A DNA stretch of 64,000 nt. It comes from Diphasiastrum complanatum (taxonomy: Eukaryota > Streptophyta > Lycopodiopsida > Lycopodiales > Lycopodiaceae). The notes under the pieces are model-generated. The model saw only the letters and a list, made by a program, of their open reading frames with translations. It was not told the origin of the DNA and searched no databases. The stretch spans positions 13,590,906 through 13,654,905 of the forward strand of contig CM055113.1 in NCBI GenBank assembly GCA_029204225.1, given 5' to 3'. Shown here one piece after another: positions 44,991-58,389 of the stretch. A program made the position numbers and the translations under genes. Positions within the stretch are counted from its first letter, which is position 1. Each line of letters opens with the position of its first letter.

Positions 44991-45265
44991 TTTTTTTGTA
45001 TCTGTGTATAAGTAAATAAATAGAAATTACTTATTGAAAATTGTTTTTTAAGCTCAATATTGTTTTGAGTTTAATTTTTTTTGCAACTGTAGAAATAATA
45101 ATAACCAATAAAAACAATAAAAACAAAAAGAGATGCCAATTCCATTTCTATACCTTGCCGACTGTCTCGAACACTAGCTTTCCCAAACATTGGCAATTTT
45201 ACTAACTTTTTGGGGCATCTATATAGTGTGATAAACGTCAAGCCTCATGGATGCTGGTTTCACTA

Positions 45266-45436
45266 GCAATTGTACAATGTGCATAGTATCTAGCAATATG
45301 AATAGTAAACTAGGGCAATATCAATGGCTTTCCAACAATTTCATTGGCTATTGTACAATAATGTGCATAGTATCTAGCAATATGAATAGTAAGCTAGGGC
45401 AATATCAATGGCTTTCCAACAATTTCATTGGCCACA
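45266..45436. repeat. Two-copy tandem duplication of ~86 bp
   Basis: 'atgtgcatagtatctagcaa' followed by 'tatgaatagtaa.ctagggc' and 'aatatcaatggctttccaac' is repeated with almost no change, at about 45276 and 45361. Confidence 0.9.
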
Positions 45437-45617
45437 ATTAATAGTATCTAGCAAGAATAGAATTTTGTAGTGCTTTAAAAAATTTCAAAAAATTCTCATC
45501 AAATTCCCCACAAAAATCCTTGCATTTTGATTCCCATATTGCCAAGAAAAACAGTGTGTGTTCCAAAGATTTTGGGACAGTCTCTTGAAATGTGTTTTGG
45601 AATGCTGTTATGCAAAT

Positions 45618-45722
<105 letters not shown>

Positions 45723-45853
45723 TAGCAGAGGTAGCAGGAGGAGGAGGTAGGCCGGGGATACCAAAGCAGGCAGGAGAGAAGGGAGGAGAGGCAGCGAGCA
45801 GCAACAGTAGCGAGCAGAGGCAAGAGTGCAGCTGCAGCTGCGAGGGAGGCCGG

Positions 45854-47256
<1,403 letters not shown>

Positions 47257-47654
47257 ATGGCTGGCTTGGCAAGGCCAGCCGTGGTAAACTTGGTAGGAAC
47301 CAACACTAAGCACTTGCCCAAAAGCCATCCAAAATTCTTCGGCAGTGCGCTTTCTTCTCTGGTTACCATCCCCAAAACTGCTCTTATCAATAGAGCTCTA
47401 TGTACTGATGTAATAGTTGTAGCCCATGCAAATCTAAGTTTGTCTAAGCTTCCAGCAAGCCCATCTCAGGATCAAATTCAGGATGCTGGCGATTCCATTC
47501 CTTGTAGCAGGATAACGTGGGGGCAGCTGGCTGTGCAGGGTCCTAGAACGGAAATGGAGGATGAAATTGTGGTGGAGGGTCCTTGTCCTTATGGCTTCAC
47601 GTATGCAGCTGTTTTTGATGGACATGCCGGATTTTCGTCTGTCAAATTTCTAAG
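47257..47654 (+). CDS. TAP38/PPH1: PP2C exon 1
   Basis: ATG at 47257 is the first in frame and gives MAGLARPAVVNLVG, a plausible plastid transit start. The exon carries the first metal-binding motifs (TEMEDE, VFDGHAG) and ends CTAAG|GTTTCG in phase 2, within SVKFLR. Confidence 0.9.
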
Positions 47655-50600
47655 GTTTCGTCTTTACTTGATTTCCAGTGTCGAATGCTGAAATTTGATG
47701 CGAAGCAGGTGTGATATAGATTTGCTGGCATCCAAAACAGTGGTCATTTGATCGATTTCTTAATTGCTGACAAATTTTTGGTAATCGCAAAATATTTTTC
47801 TAAAGGTTATTATTCCGTGATGAAGTTTGTGTGCAACTGAATTCGTCTTAGTTATTATTTGAATAATTCTTCATTGATTTGCTTTTGTTCTAAAGTGGGC
47901 ATAACAGCTGAGTGCACAATTCTTGCTTGATCGTCTAAAGATTTGCTGGGGCATTCTCAGAAATGAGCTTTACAAGGAATGCATGGCCGCATTGCAAGGT
48001 GGCCTTTTGCTGGAATCTAATGACGTTGGTGTGATTAAAGATGCTCTCTCTGCTGCCTTCTTGCAGACAGATCGTCGACTGTTGTCCTGGTTTGCAACGT
48101 GACCAAGTTCTTCTTACCTACAGTTATTAACAGAAGTGCTGAGCAACAAAAAAATCTTGTATGAAACAAAAAACATGGCTTACAATGATATGTATCATCC
48201 AATGAATCCAAATTCTAAGCCAATAAGGCCTCGTGCATGCCAGTTTACCGGCTTGCTGTATGACAACAGATCAGAATTCCGAATATTTTTGTTTTTGTGA
48301 CAGACAAATGCCCTTTAAAAACTTTTTACGGATTGACTGCATTGTGATGACTTTCAAGAGTAAGGAAATGAGTAGACCTCTGGATAGTTTCACCAGCGAT
48401 GATAATAATGTAGTCAAAATTACTATTGTGTAGAGTGCTTCAGATGCATGTACTATGGCATCTAAGATCAAAGGACAATCAGACATTTTTTCTAAGAATG
48501 ATGTATCATGCACAGACACTGTTGAAAGGGCTTGCACACATCTTCCTGCTCGTGTCTCTAATACAGCAACCCTAACTTCTGGCTTTTCTTTCTGTCTCTT
48601 TCACACAGGCTGGATGAACTCAGAGAAGATAACGAGTCAGGTTCTACTGCAACTGTCATGTTTTTGAGAGCAGATCGTCTCATTGTTGCACATGTTGGAG
48701 ATTCACGTTTGGTGCGTATGATTTCCCTTCATTATGAGATCAACTCACCATTGATGACATGGATTCACATTTGCATATTCAATATCTATGACACTCCATC
48801 TTTTTTTGGAGCTTGGACATCTATTGTTGGTTCAAGATGAAAGTCACAAGGAAACACTGAACTCCCATTCAAAGAGGGCAAGAAAGAAAGAAAATACACT
48901 CAATAGAGAGAGACAGACATGCTTGAGCATAATGCACATTTGATGTGAAGAAGTTATGTAAGATCAGTGAATCTTTGATAGTAAAGAATGAAATCAATGA
49001 ATACAAGAATGAAGAGGTGTCCAATTTAGTCTTATACACTCTTCTAAATGTCCAGTAGAGCTGTAACAAAACTTTGCCAAAAATAATGACCTGCAAAGAT
49101 TTCTGAGTGTCCTGGTATATACCATAGTATATACATGTTTTAGATATTCATCAAACCACCTGTTTACCATCTCAGATTTTCCATCTGATGGTGAAGACAT
49201 GCAGTGCTGGGACTTAATGTTGGACCTAGGCAAGCAAACAATTATTGCCAAAAGCTGTGAGGTTTACATCCCATATCAGAAACAATCTACTGTGGTAAAC
49301 CATGTGATTGACATTTTTTTCCATGAACTGTGTATCTACCTTCCTTTTTTGTTAGAATGAAAAGTATTACTTTAGTGCACCTATCAACCATCACGAAGAT
49401 GCTATTCCGAATCACCTGAACTTAGAAGAAGACTTGCAAGAAAATCGGTGTTGATATGGTGTAACCTCTTTGATATCGGCACTTGTTACAGCAACCCCAT
49501 TAACATTGATTGCTATTTTTGTTCACTTGGCATTGGGTGACATGATCTGACACATCGCTCCACAAGCCTTTCCATTGTCCAAACGAGCTTTGTTTGATTT
49601 CATTGTAGGCTTTATTTAACCGTGCATGTTTCCCAAAGGTGTTGCATGTACTTGGCACTTGCAGAGCCTGATTCTTGAAATCTACTTGTGATGTAAACTA
49701 AGCCTTGCCTTTATACCTCAATAATCCACCCTAAGGAAGAGGATGGTGGACGTGGACGCGCACCGGACATTGCCCGCACCCGGCCCGGTCTGAATCCACC
49801 CCTCAATTGATAGTTGGGTTATTGTGTAAAATCTTCGACTGTTAGGGTCCTGAACATATTTACCACCTCCGGATCCTCCAAAATTTCCTCTTGGATCTCT
49901 GAAACCAATTATTATGTACTTTAGATATTGACAATGCTTGGCGTCATAGTTCCATAGCATATGGAGTGGGCGTGCTCATAATGCCACTCCATAAAAATTA
50001 AATATGTGTATCAAAGGGTCAAAAGACTGATAATATTTCTTCATATGAGCAGAAAATATCAGAAAAATAACAAAATGAATTAAGTTTCCAAAATAATTTG
50101 TTAATATGATAGTTTTGTGTCAAAGGAAATGGGAATTTTTGCAAAAAATCGAGGCTTTTTATTAGATGATAAAATATAGTTACGGTACTTTTTATTAGAG
50201 TAGACGCTGGTTAATGTATAGATAGCAACGTAAAGGCAATTCTCCTTGACATGAAATTAATTAAGTGTATCTTCTAGTTGAACTAATCTTTTCATGACCA
50301 CAAGAGCCCTTTTTTTTTGAAGAAGGTAGTTCAATTTTGGGGAGTATTACTGTTGTATTCATTGTTAACGGAAGTTCAAACAATTTGTTTTTGCATAAGT
50401 TATAACCGATTCATATCTACATTTCCAAAAAAATTTCAGAAAAATTCTTAGCCCCCACCCCCTCCCATTTCACACCACTTTGACGTGAAATAACTTGTCC
50501 AAAAGTTAAGATGAGTTGCTGGCTCTCAAAATCTGTAGCAAAAAGGACATTTCATGGGCCTTTTCCCTACATATGTAGTGTTCATAATTGCAATAGGTGC

Positions 50601-53600
50601 ATACTTTTGACGTTGTGGTGTTTGACAATATTCCCTGCAAAAGATTATTATTTTTGCAAGGTGCTCATTCAAGTTATTTCTGATAGCCTAATGACAATAA
50701 CTTTGCCAAACAACAAACCACTTTCCAGCAAGGCCTTGCCCTCATCTAATATACCAGAAATGAGATTTAAGTGAACTATGCAAACTCGTTTATTAGTTTT
50801 GACAAGTCCTATGTTCATACAGTAAATTTCCTAGGAATGAGCAAATAAAAAGAGCACAAGAGTACAAGATCATGCATGCACAAAGGCTAGGCATACAAGA
50901 TCATGCATGCACGAAGGCTAGGCATACAACATAGGGTGCATAATCATCTTCTGGTTACACTTTGAAAAAATCAAAGACAACACATTTGACAAAGTAGTTC
51001 AGCTTAACCTAAAAGCATAATCATTTAGGTGGCATCTTGCGATGATGGTAACTTAATCATACATAAGCAGAAAGTACATATGGCAAGACAAACTATGATG
51101 TTTCTTCAAAAAATATGCAGGTCCTTTCTTGTGCAGGAAAAGCTGAGGAGTTATCAGCCGATCATAGACCATTTGGTAATAGTAAGACCTCCTTGGCAGA
51201 AATTAAAAGGGTCAAGGATGCAGGTGGCTGGGTAATTATCTTTTACTTGGAGAACTGATAGTTATTCCCTTGCTCTTTCCATAAACATAATGTCTATTGA
51301 GATGCTCTGGGCTTGATTCTTTTCTAGGTAAGGGATGGGCGAGTATGTGGTTCACTCTCAGTTTCACGAGCTTTTGGAGATATTCTTTTGAAGACTCGAA
51401 GAAAGGAGTAAGTGATGAATCTCAAAACATTAAGGACGATTTGCAGTTTTCTATCCTTGCTGTACTTGGAATGAAATATGGTGAGCTACACAAATCAAAG
51501 CTTGGCAGTCTAACATTGTAGTCACCTTTTATTTGCAACTTTGAGGTATTCTTGAAGCCATAAATTTTTTGTTATATGTTAATGCTTTTCTTTTTGAGTG
51601 CTGTAAACCATAGGTACCACTAGATTCAACTTGAGTACAATCAGATCCGTATGTGCACTGAGATTTTGAGGGTTAGAAGAATATTCGAAAAATTTGCGTA
51701 AAGTTTCAAAGAAAAAAACTTGTCTTAAAACGTAGCAGCCATGATGTGTTTAAACTCAGATTTGCTACAAGGTACCTTAATGTCATCTCACACATTCCAT
51801 AACAAAAAGACTAAATTGAGTTAATGAAATAAGTTACTGATTTTCCCATGTTCCCTGTTGTTCAGGTTCATATTACCTAATTAAGATAAGCTATCAAATA
51901 AACAAATTGGGTCACAATAGCATTGCAGAAAGAAGTTGATAAGGAAACATGTTTTTTTCTACTAAACCTAGCATTATTGAAGGTTCGGGCTGAGTGGACT
52001 TGAACTTTTGGAATTGATCTTTTCAGTGACTCGAATGCTGATATTAGATTGACACCTAGGCCTTGGTAAATTGGATGTGTGACTACCCAATGAGTCATTG
52101 CCAGTTCCATGCAAAATCCACCATCATAGGTGTCAGGCCTCACCAAGCCAGTAATTAATCATGATAATACATTATACGGCCTCCAATCCTCACATTATCA
52201 CAATTAATATACTTGCTGAGTTGGGCCCCTCGACCACTCATGGGATTACTCCATGGTCAAGTATAATTAACTATGGTTAGTTAAGGGCATGACATACTTC
52301 CCCACGTTAACAAGTTTTGTTCTCAAAACCTATAGGGACATCGCACCTAAAGCTATTCTCCTTGTTGATAAATACTTCCTATAGCCATAAGCGAATTTTA
52401 CTAAGGCAGATATCTGATTTGGGTAGTTTACTTTTGTCCTACATAAGCTTGAGGCATGCCCTAATAGGGTATCCTTGGCCTTCTAAGCTTAAGAAGTTGC
52501 ATGTCAATTATCTCCATTGCTTGTTCATGGTTGTGTTCAAAATTTGGAAAACATGACCTTCTAATATTGACCAGGAAAATACAAATCCTTGTTCTCTCTT
52601 CTTGGCATGTGGACAATTAGCATCTCGCTCCTGCACCAATGAGTTCAAAGTTCACAACTATGAACCTCATCGGATTCTTGAATTGAGAGAATGCATTAAC
52701 TATCACATTCTTGTTCACCATACCTATTTTCACATCTATTCTCTTGCATAAGCTACTTCCAAGTTGGAAACTTGCATGCTAATTACCATAGTCGATCTTT
52801 CCCATCCTTGACATAACTAGTCACCTACTTGAGGATTACTCTTGTAGGTTGTTGGTTAGTCTTGGTCCTTAGCCAATAATCTCCTTGGTCATGAGACATA
52901 ATGACAAAGCCTTGCCAACCTTCTTACTTTATTGGCAATACCATGGCTGCTTGCTAGTAGACAGTCATATGGGATTTCTCTAGTGCTTGATGTTTCTATT
53001 GTAGTGCCCATAGGAGACAGGGCAAGAGGATTCCCTTCCTTCCTCTTCTAGCTTGAAGCTCTTGTGTTGCATGTTAGTATCTGTATGCTTCTGAAGGCTT
53101 GATATGAAGATTTCCTCCTCTTAAAGATCAAAGCTTCTTGAAGATGATGATTTTATTGTGTGTCCTGATCGCCGCTTGTGTGGGAGCAATTGAGTTGCTA
53201 TTGCAACCTACATCTTCCTATCCTTGTCTCTTCTAACCAATTATGTCGATCTTGTTATGTAGATTATTGTTCATAATGCTTGTTTCCCTACCGTATACTT
53301 GCTTTATACATGACATGTAGGTTGAGCTCTAGGAAAAGAGATTTCTCTCCCACAACTATATTATGGTGAAGAGTGAGTTCTAGTTACGACCCTTGCATGG
53401 GATATTGCATATAGTTCTATTTTGACATATGCTTGTTCACTTGATTCTAAGATATTTCTAGTTCACAATTGTATTGTGTTGGAGAGTGTGGCATGAGTCT
53501 TGTTGCTTTTGAATGGCCTTCCTTTATGTTGGTAACTTTGCATGCTTGATGGAACATTGCCTAACTGTCTACTAGCTTGATTAGTATTTCATGGTGGTGT

Positions 53601-56600
53601 CTCTACCCTTATCTTATGTTGCTTAGAGATGATTCACTTAGTCATGCATGTGTATGCATTGCGGTGCATGAGCCTTTATGGGCCTTGCATGTGCTGATTG
53701 CTGTGTACAACTTTGCATGCATCTATGGTTGGTGCGGTTTTGGTTTACATCAATCTTTATTTAATGTTTATTTTTGTGAATTTTTTTCGTGGTATTATAT
53801 CGTAATCTTTGGTTGGATTGTTAGATTTGATGCCCTATCTTCTCCCTTTGCTAGCTAATTGGAATTCAGAGCTGTTCAAAATCTCATGAGCATGTCTTCA
53901 ATTTGCCAACACCTTGTTTGCCCTAAGTTTCATGCTTGAGAGGTTAGAAAGTCCTCAAGATGCGACTTGAGTGACTCCTTATATAATTGAAACTTTTGTC
54001 AAGGTGTGGGGAATCAAGTAGAAGATAGAGATCAAACTACAATAGCTTTACCTCCGAGCTATGATGTGTGTATGTTGATGAGGAGATGAAACTGGCAACC
54101 AACATTTGAAAGTTGGAAGTGCTGGAGGGTGAGTTTTTGTAGGGTAGATATAAACCTAAATGTGCCTCTGCATGTGCCATGCAACCATGGTATGCTGCTA
54201 GCCCCAATTGAATTTGCTATTGATGCCCCTCACCATGCATATAGCTGTCAAACACCTTGAACAGCTCCACGTGTCGCAATTGGAGTGCCCGGGCCCTCTC
54301 AATTATTAATCACAAATCTAGCCTTGCACAACTAATAATCTTGACAATTGGAGTGCCAACTACCCATGTCAAGGATTTTTCCAAATCCTTAGTACTAGAC
54401 ATGGACATAACACCTATCTTGGCTTTGGATGGACAATATTAGTAGAGAGAGAGAGGGAGCTTTTAAGTTTATTAATCGATCAAAAGAGCTCATTGATGTC
54501 TAGCATAACGATAAAAGTGAAGGTTCTTCCTTGGGAGAAACTTAATCTCTTACTCTAGCTACTCCTCTATACTAATGTCCTTTCTGGTGGACTTCAGTGA
54601 TATGTGATAATCATAGAACCCACGGTTCTGAGAACTGTGGGTTCTGGGAATCATGGGAGGAACCATACCACAGTTCCTTGAACCGTGGTACGGTTCCTCT
54701 ATTTAATTAAATAAATAAATAATTAATTAATTAATTAACTAATTACCAAATTCACAGATTTCACAGATGATTTCATACTGTTCAAAGATGATACAGATTT
54801 TACATGATGTACAGATGATTTGACACAGATGGTTTCACAGAATTCACAGATTTCACAGATGATTGACAGATTTCACAGATGATTTCACAGAATTCACAGA
54901 TTTCACAGATTTTTTTGGCCTTTGTTTTTGCATATTGTATTTTGGGGGGGAAACTAAAAAATAATAATTAATTAATCAGTACGGTTCACCACGGTTCTGG
55001 GCAGAAAATTTTAAGAACCGTACAGTTCTCAGAACCGTGGTGAACCGCTAACGGTTCATTAATTCTATGGTGATAATGAAGATTAATGATTCATACTGAG
55101 CCTGTGGTGACAATATTGCAATCCAAAGTTCATGACTCGAAAATTGTGATAGCAGATTAGTAAGTCATGATTCCAATCACTGCCTTAGGATATTTAAATT
55201 GTGAACCATAAACATGGCCATTTCAAATAAATCGTTATGTTTATTTTGCTCAAACATTTGGATGTGTTTAGTGAGATCAGGCATGTTTTACGAAATGAAT
55301 ATGATCTCATGGTAAGTTCATGTTTCTTTGACACAGCAAAGTTGTGAAGTTTGTTTTGCTATTCTTTCACATTCAGTTTCTTGGAGGAATGTCAATTCAG
55401 TTTCCGTACATTTCCAATGCAGAACGAAATGTACGGCAACTAGATTTCATAAGAATACAGTCATCAACTACAGGTTGAAAGTATATGTTTTTCCTTTATC
55501 ACTTTCAAATTTTGGCAGAGTGCTTGGGACAAAGTTCAAACCACAATAATTTAACTGTAGAGTGTATTTATTACCTTTTCTTCTATTTTGTTGTACCTTT
55601 GAGATTGTCAAGTGCATATGCAGGAACTTCGATTGCTATAATTTATTATGATATAATTGGCTTGAGGTTTAGCTTTATTCTTTGTTTCTCCTGCCTCTTT
55701 GGTTTTCTGTGATCACAGCAGAACTTTTTTCATTATTGGCATCTGTGACGTTCTAACTAATATATTTGGTTCATGATGATCTTTGTGCATCAGAAAACTT
55801 TAGTGATTATCTTACTTCCTTATTCAGATGTCACCTTCGTTTTTGAAAGTTTCCTAAAAGAGCATTTGTTTACAGAATGCTGGATAATGGAGTCAAAAAC
55901 CGATTCTGGACGAACCACTTTGTATCTAGGTAGATGAAAAAAACTTTATGCTTTTCAGCATTTAACCTGATTTTGTATTTAGTCTCTCTCCTGATTGGCT
56001 TTTCCAAAAGAGAGCTTATAAAAGAGACATCGCACTCCTATTATCTGCTTTCTTTAGATGGATTACACCTCATAAAAGGAACAAAAGGTCTAGGTTGTGC
56101 ATGATTTTTAAGTTACGCACTACTATGACTTCCATGTGTGAAAGATTGGATACAGCAGCCGACTGGATTGTAGCTCTTCCTGATGTGAATGTTGCAAACA
56201 TCAATCAAGATACAGAGTTTATTCTACTAGCTTCTGATGGTTTATGGGATACCATAAAAAGGTAAAACATTGAATTCCACAGATTTTTCCAAACTTTTTG
56301 AGCATTTCAACATTCCTTCAAATATTTCAGTGCACTTTACTTGCTCAATAAAACCTAGTGTCAGCTGTTCTTGATGCATTTAAATTTTAGATGTCTATTT
56401 GCTCTTATTTCCAATTTCCAGGATAAAGGATGACCCTAGGGCTGATTACATTTGCTCAAAACGTTTTATTCCGAGTTCGGACTAGGTCCCATTTATAAAA
56501 TCCATTCATGCCACTTTCTAGTGCTGTTTCTTATTGTTGGGTTCTCAGGATTTTCAGTGTTGTTATATTTGAATCTTCAATACGCTGGATTTTTTAATCC

Positions 56601-57791
56601 CCTTAAGTAGCGCCGTTGACCATGAGTTTCAACTGAGGAAAGGCTAACCTGCTTTATATTTCAATGTAACATGCCACAGAAAACTGTCTGAATTGAATCC
56701 ACCTGAAACGCTCGAATGTAAAGAGTGTCTGCAAATGTGTACATTTTTGTGATTACAATCTTTCTTTTTGACTACCCATAACCGGTTACTCCATCTCTGT
56801 TCATTAAGTTGTTTGTATTATGTCCAATGCTATGGAGATTCTTGGCTTTATATGCAGCATGAACAAAAAGTTTCTCAAACAAAACAATCGCAAACATTGG
56901 AAAGAAACATAAAGTGGGAAAGTTGTAGACCCTGATGCTTGTAGTGAGCTGTATTTCAGCTATGTTGAGGTTTTCCTTTCAGATTTGTATACTTTTCTAC
57001 TTTTATTATAGTCTTACGAGTTTATTGGTGAATGGATCTTCTAGAAATTTCAACCAAAACTTTCTTTGCTCAGGTCAAAGCATGCATGCATTGAATGAAT
57101 CTGAAGTCAATCAGAAATGAAAGGTTTGTTCTTTGACAAATTGAAACCTTTTGCCAGTGCTGAAGCAGTTAAATTTGTAACGAACCAATTGAAGCAGCAT
57201 GGTGATGTTCAGGTACGTAGGAAGTTATAGTTCTGAATAGTGGTTTGTGGAGGTTCACAATTGTCAGAAAGATCTGTTACAGTTATTTTGACAAATTTTA
57301 TTTTGTTGTTTGGACTGTAGCTTGCCTGTGAGGCATTGGCTGGTGCTGCTCTGGTACTTTTCCTATAAATTCATAAGTTTCTGCATTTGATTCCTGTAAT
57401 ATGAAAGCTCTACATTAATCAACTGAAAGAAATAATTATACGATAATCAGATAATGTGAGTCCCTGTTCTGAAAATCTGATGAAGGCTGACTGGACATTG
57501 TAGGATCGCAATGGACAGGACAACATAAGCATCATTATTGCTGACTTAGGGTAAGTCCAACAAGGAATTTTGTTGAATCATAACATAAAGAAGCAAATGG
57601 GTTTTTTTGTAGCTCTCAACTGTTTCAAGAGGGGTCATAATCGTGAAGGCATAAGTTAGCAAATCTAATGCTCCCCGTCTACATGTATTTATTATAGGAG
57701 TAAAGGCTCATTGAGTAAATACAAAGTCAAGGTAGATAAGGAGGCAGTTAACGATCTATCTAGTAAGTCAATGGCGGTGGCCTTGAACTGA
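47257..57791 (+). CDS. TAP38/PPH1: Chloroplast protein phosphatase 2C, TAP38/PPH1 orthologue (11+ exons)
   Basis: Joined exons give a PP2C of about 400 residues. It has an ~85-residue Ser/Ala-rich, acid-poor N-terminus (likely transit peptide), then the PP2C motifs in order: ITWGQLAVQGPRTEMEDE, AAVFDGHAG, ESGSTATVMF, VAHVGDSRL, SADHRPFG, KDAGGW, GRVCGSLSVSRAFGD, LLASDGLWD and QDNISIIIADLG. Metal-binding Glu/Asp residues (MED, DGHAG, SDGLWD, QDN) are all present. Segments such as SSVKFL, ELYKEC, EEL.ADHRP and FVSR match Arabidopsis TAP38/PPH1, the thylakoid phosphatase that dephosphorylates LHCII and drives the state 2 to state 1 transition. Introns of 2.4 and 4.5 kb contain transposons. The 3' end, including the membrane anchor known in TAP38, is uncertain. 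Confidence 0.92.
47961..48089 (+). CDS. TAP38/PPH1: PP2C exon 2
   Basis: Acceptor TTCTCAG|A. It encodes NELYKECMAALQGGLLLESN to TDRRLLSW, the helix region after DGHAG. Donor TCCTG|GTTTGC. Intron 1 is 306 bp. Confidence 0.88.
48609..48711 (+). CDS. TAP38/PPH1: PP2C exon 3
   Basis: Acceptor CACACAG|G. It encodes LDELREDNESGSTATVMFL to VAHVGDSRL. The central PP2C beta-strands and GDSR motif are intact. Donor TTTG|GTGCGT, phase 0. Intron 2 is 519 bp. Confidence 0.9.
48712..51120 (+). other. PP2C intron 3 (2.4 kb)
   Basis: Apart from the antisense gypsy integrase relic at 49.03-49.46 kb and a 31 bp two-copy tandem repeat ('gatcatgcatgcac.aaggct', about 50866-50928), no structure was recognised. 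It ends AATATGCAG. Confidence 0.75.
49025..49460 (-). pseudogene. Gypsy integrase relic, antisense within intron 3
   Basis: On the minus strand, pieces in different frames read FVMVDRCTKVILFILTKKE, then a VSD segment, then SSPSDGKSEMVNRWFDEYLK and LFLAKFCYSSTGH. They match the integrase core landmarks VVVDR.TK.AHFIP, SDR, HPQTDGQTE.VNR.LE.YLR and LPLAEF.YN. The piece is short, frameshifted and non-functional. Confidence 0.7.
51121..51231 (+). CDS. TAP38/PPH1: PP2C exon 4
   Basis: Exactly 37 codons, VLSCAGKAEELSADHRPFG to VKDAGGW, between ATGCAG and GTAATT, phase 0 at both ends. It continues GDSRL with VLSCAGKAEEL, in register with the Arabidopsis protein. Confidence 0.9.
51328..51407 (+). 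CDS. TAP38/PPH1: PP2C exon 5
   Basis: Acceptor TTTCTAG|GTA. It encodes VRDGRVCGSLSVSRAFGD then ILLKTRRK. Donor GGA|GTAAGT, phase 2. Intron 4 is only 96 bp. Confidence 0.9.
51408..55875 (+). other. PP2C intron 5 (4.5 kb)
   Basis: This is the largest intron of the gene. It holds a hAT-type MITE at 54612-55069. The rest (51.4-54.6 and 55.1-55.87 kb) is AT-rich DNA without a recognised gene. It ends TTTACAG. Confidence 0.75.
54604..55077. mobile_element. hAT-type MITE with 8 bp target duplication, inside intron 5
   Basis: GTGATAAT flanks the element at 54604-54611 and 55070-55077. The 458 bp element starts CATAGAA and ends TTCTATG, and the subterminal 'cacggttctgagaac' / 'gttctcagaaccgtgg' pair extends the inverted repeat imperfectly. 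The centre has AATTAATT runs and repeats of 'gatttcacagatgatt'. It has no coding capacity. An 8 bp duplication is diagnostic of the hAT superfamily. Perfect duplications suggest a fairly recent insertion. Confidence 0.88.
55876..55929 (+). CDS. TAP38/PPH1: PP2C exon 6
   Basis: MLDNGVKNRFWTNHFVS between TTTACAG and GTAGAT, phase 2 at both ends. It aligns with DMLKKGV and KFVSR of Arabidopsis and is too short to find without the homology. Confidence 0.85.
56145..56261 (+). CDS. TAP38/PPH1: PP2C exon 7
   Basis: LDTAADWIVALPDVNVANIN to LLASDGLWDTIK. It contains the metal-binding Asp of SDGLWD. Acceptor TGAAAG, donor AAAG|GTAAAA. Family ATPD reads ALPD. Confidence 0.87.
57158..57212 (+). CDS. TAP38/PPH1: PP2C exon 8
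   Basis: SAEAVKFVTNQLKQHGDVQ between TTTGCCAG and GTACGT. It corresponds to the helix SSDVVSYVRDQLRKHGNVQ of Arabidopsis. Confidence 0.88.
57321..57353 (+). CDS. TAP38/PPH1: PP2C exon 9 (33 nt micro-exon)
   Basis: LACEALAGAAL, eleven codons between CTGTAG and GTACTT, phase 0. It matches LACESLAQVAL. Confidence 0.88.
57504..57550 (+). CDS. TAP38/PPH1: PP2C exon 10
   Basis: DRNGQDNISIIIADLG between TTGTAG and GTAAGT, phase 2. The QDN motif is the last metal-binding block of the PP2C fold. Confidence 0.9.
57698..57791 (+). CDS. TAP38/PPH1: PP2C exon 11 (unspliced version ends at TGA)
   Basis: After TTATAG the frame continues SKGSLSKYKVKVDKEAVNDL and SSKSMAVALN to TGA at 57789-57791. A strong donor A|GTAAGT at 57763 inside it allows splicing to 57846 instead. 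The TAP38 C-terminal membrane anchor is not visible in this version. Confidence 0.6.
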
Positions 57792-57845
57792 CGAGAAGTC
57801 ACTTAGCTTTAACAGTTTTTCTTCCTTTTACTGCTTTCTTGTCAG

Positions 57846-58038
57846 ATGAAGCTCTCACATGCAGCCATCTTCAGGGAGGTTTTCCCTCTAATAATACAAC
57901 ATTTAGTCCTCCTTCAAGCACCCAGTTGATTGGACACTACCTAGCAAGTGTCCGGTGTGTAAGTAGGATGGGTCCACTTATGAATCTTTTTAGGGACCCT
58001 TTCATGTTTCTTGGGATTTTCTTGTTCAATATAGGTTA
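57846..58038 (+). CDS. TAP38/PPH1: Candidate PP2C exon 12 with hydrophobic tail
   Basis: If 57762 is joined to 57846 (acceptor TTGTCAG) the frame reads NEALTCSHLQGGFPSN and, if not spliced again at GTAAGT (57959), ends MNLFRDPFMFLGIFLFNIG and TAG. That tail is short and hydrophobic. Splicing at 57959 or nearby to a further exon at 58259 is an alternative. Confidence 0.4.
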
Positions 58039-58258
58039 GGATTCCCTCTTCTGAGCTCTTGAATCCTAGTAGAAGCAATACAGCTGCAATCATGGACTAA
58101 TTCCAACCCTAGTCTGAAATTGAACCTCATAATGGATTCTAGAGAGATTATTCCATGATAGAATTACAATTTTTCCCTAAAATCATCCACCTGTATTTGA
58201 GAGCCCAAGGGTCACAATCATTGCTTTCTTCTTAAAATTTCTCTTTTTGTTGTATTAG

Positions 58259-58389
58259 TTTGCAAGAATCAATTGAATCTCGCAATGAAATGCACCGTTC
58301 ACTTATGGTGACCCAAGAGGATACGCACCTGAGTGCTGAGATGCTATTCCCTCATCACCATGAGAGCCATATCAATGGATGCACAAGGT
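58259..58389 (+). CDS. Candidate further PP2C exon
   Basis: Between TGTATTAG and AAG|GTAAAGG an open 43-codon stretch reads LQESIESRNEMHRSLMVTQE to HHHESHINGCTR. It has exon-like borders but no homology I can name, and its phase fits only a weaker upstream donor (CG|GTGTGT at 57954). It could equally be chance. Confidence 0.3.
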
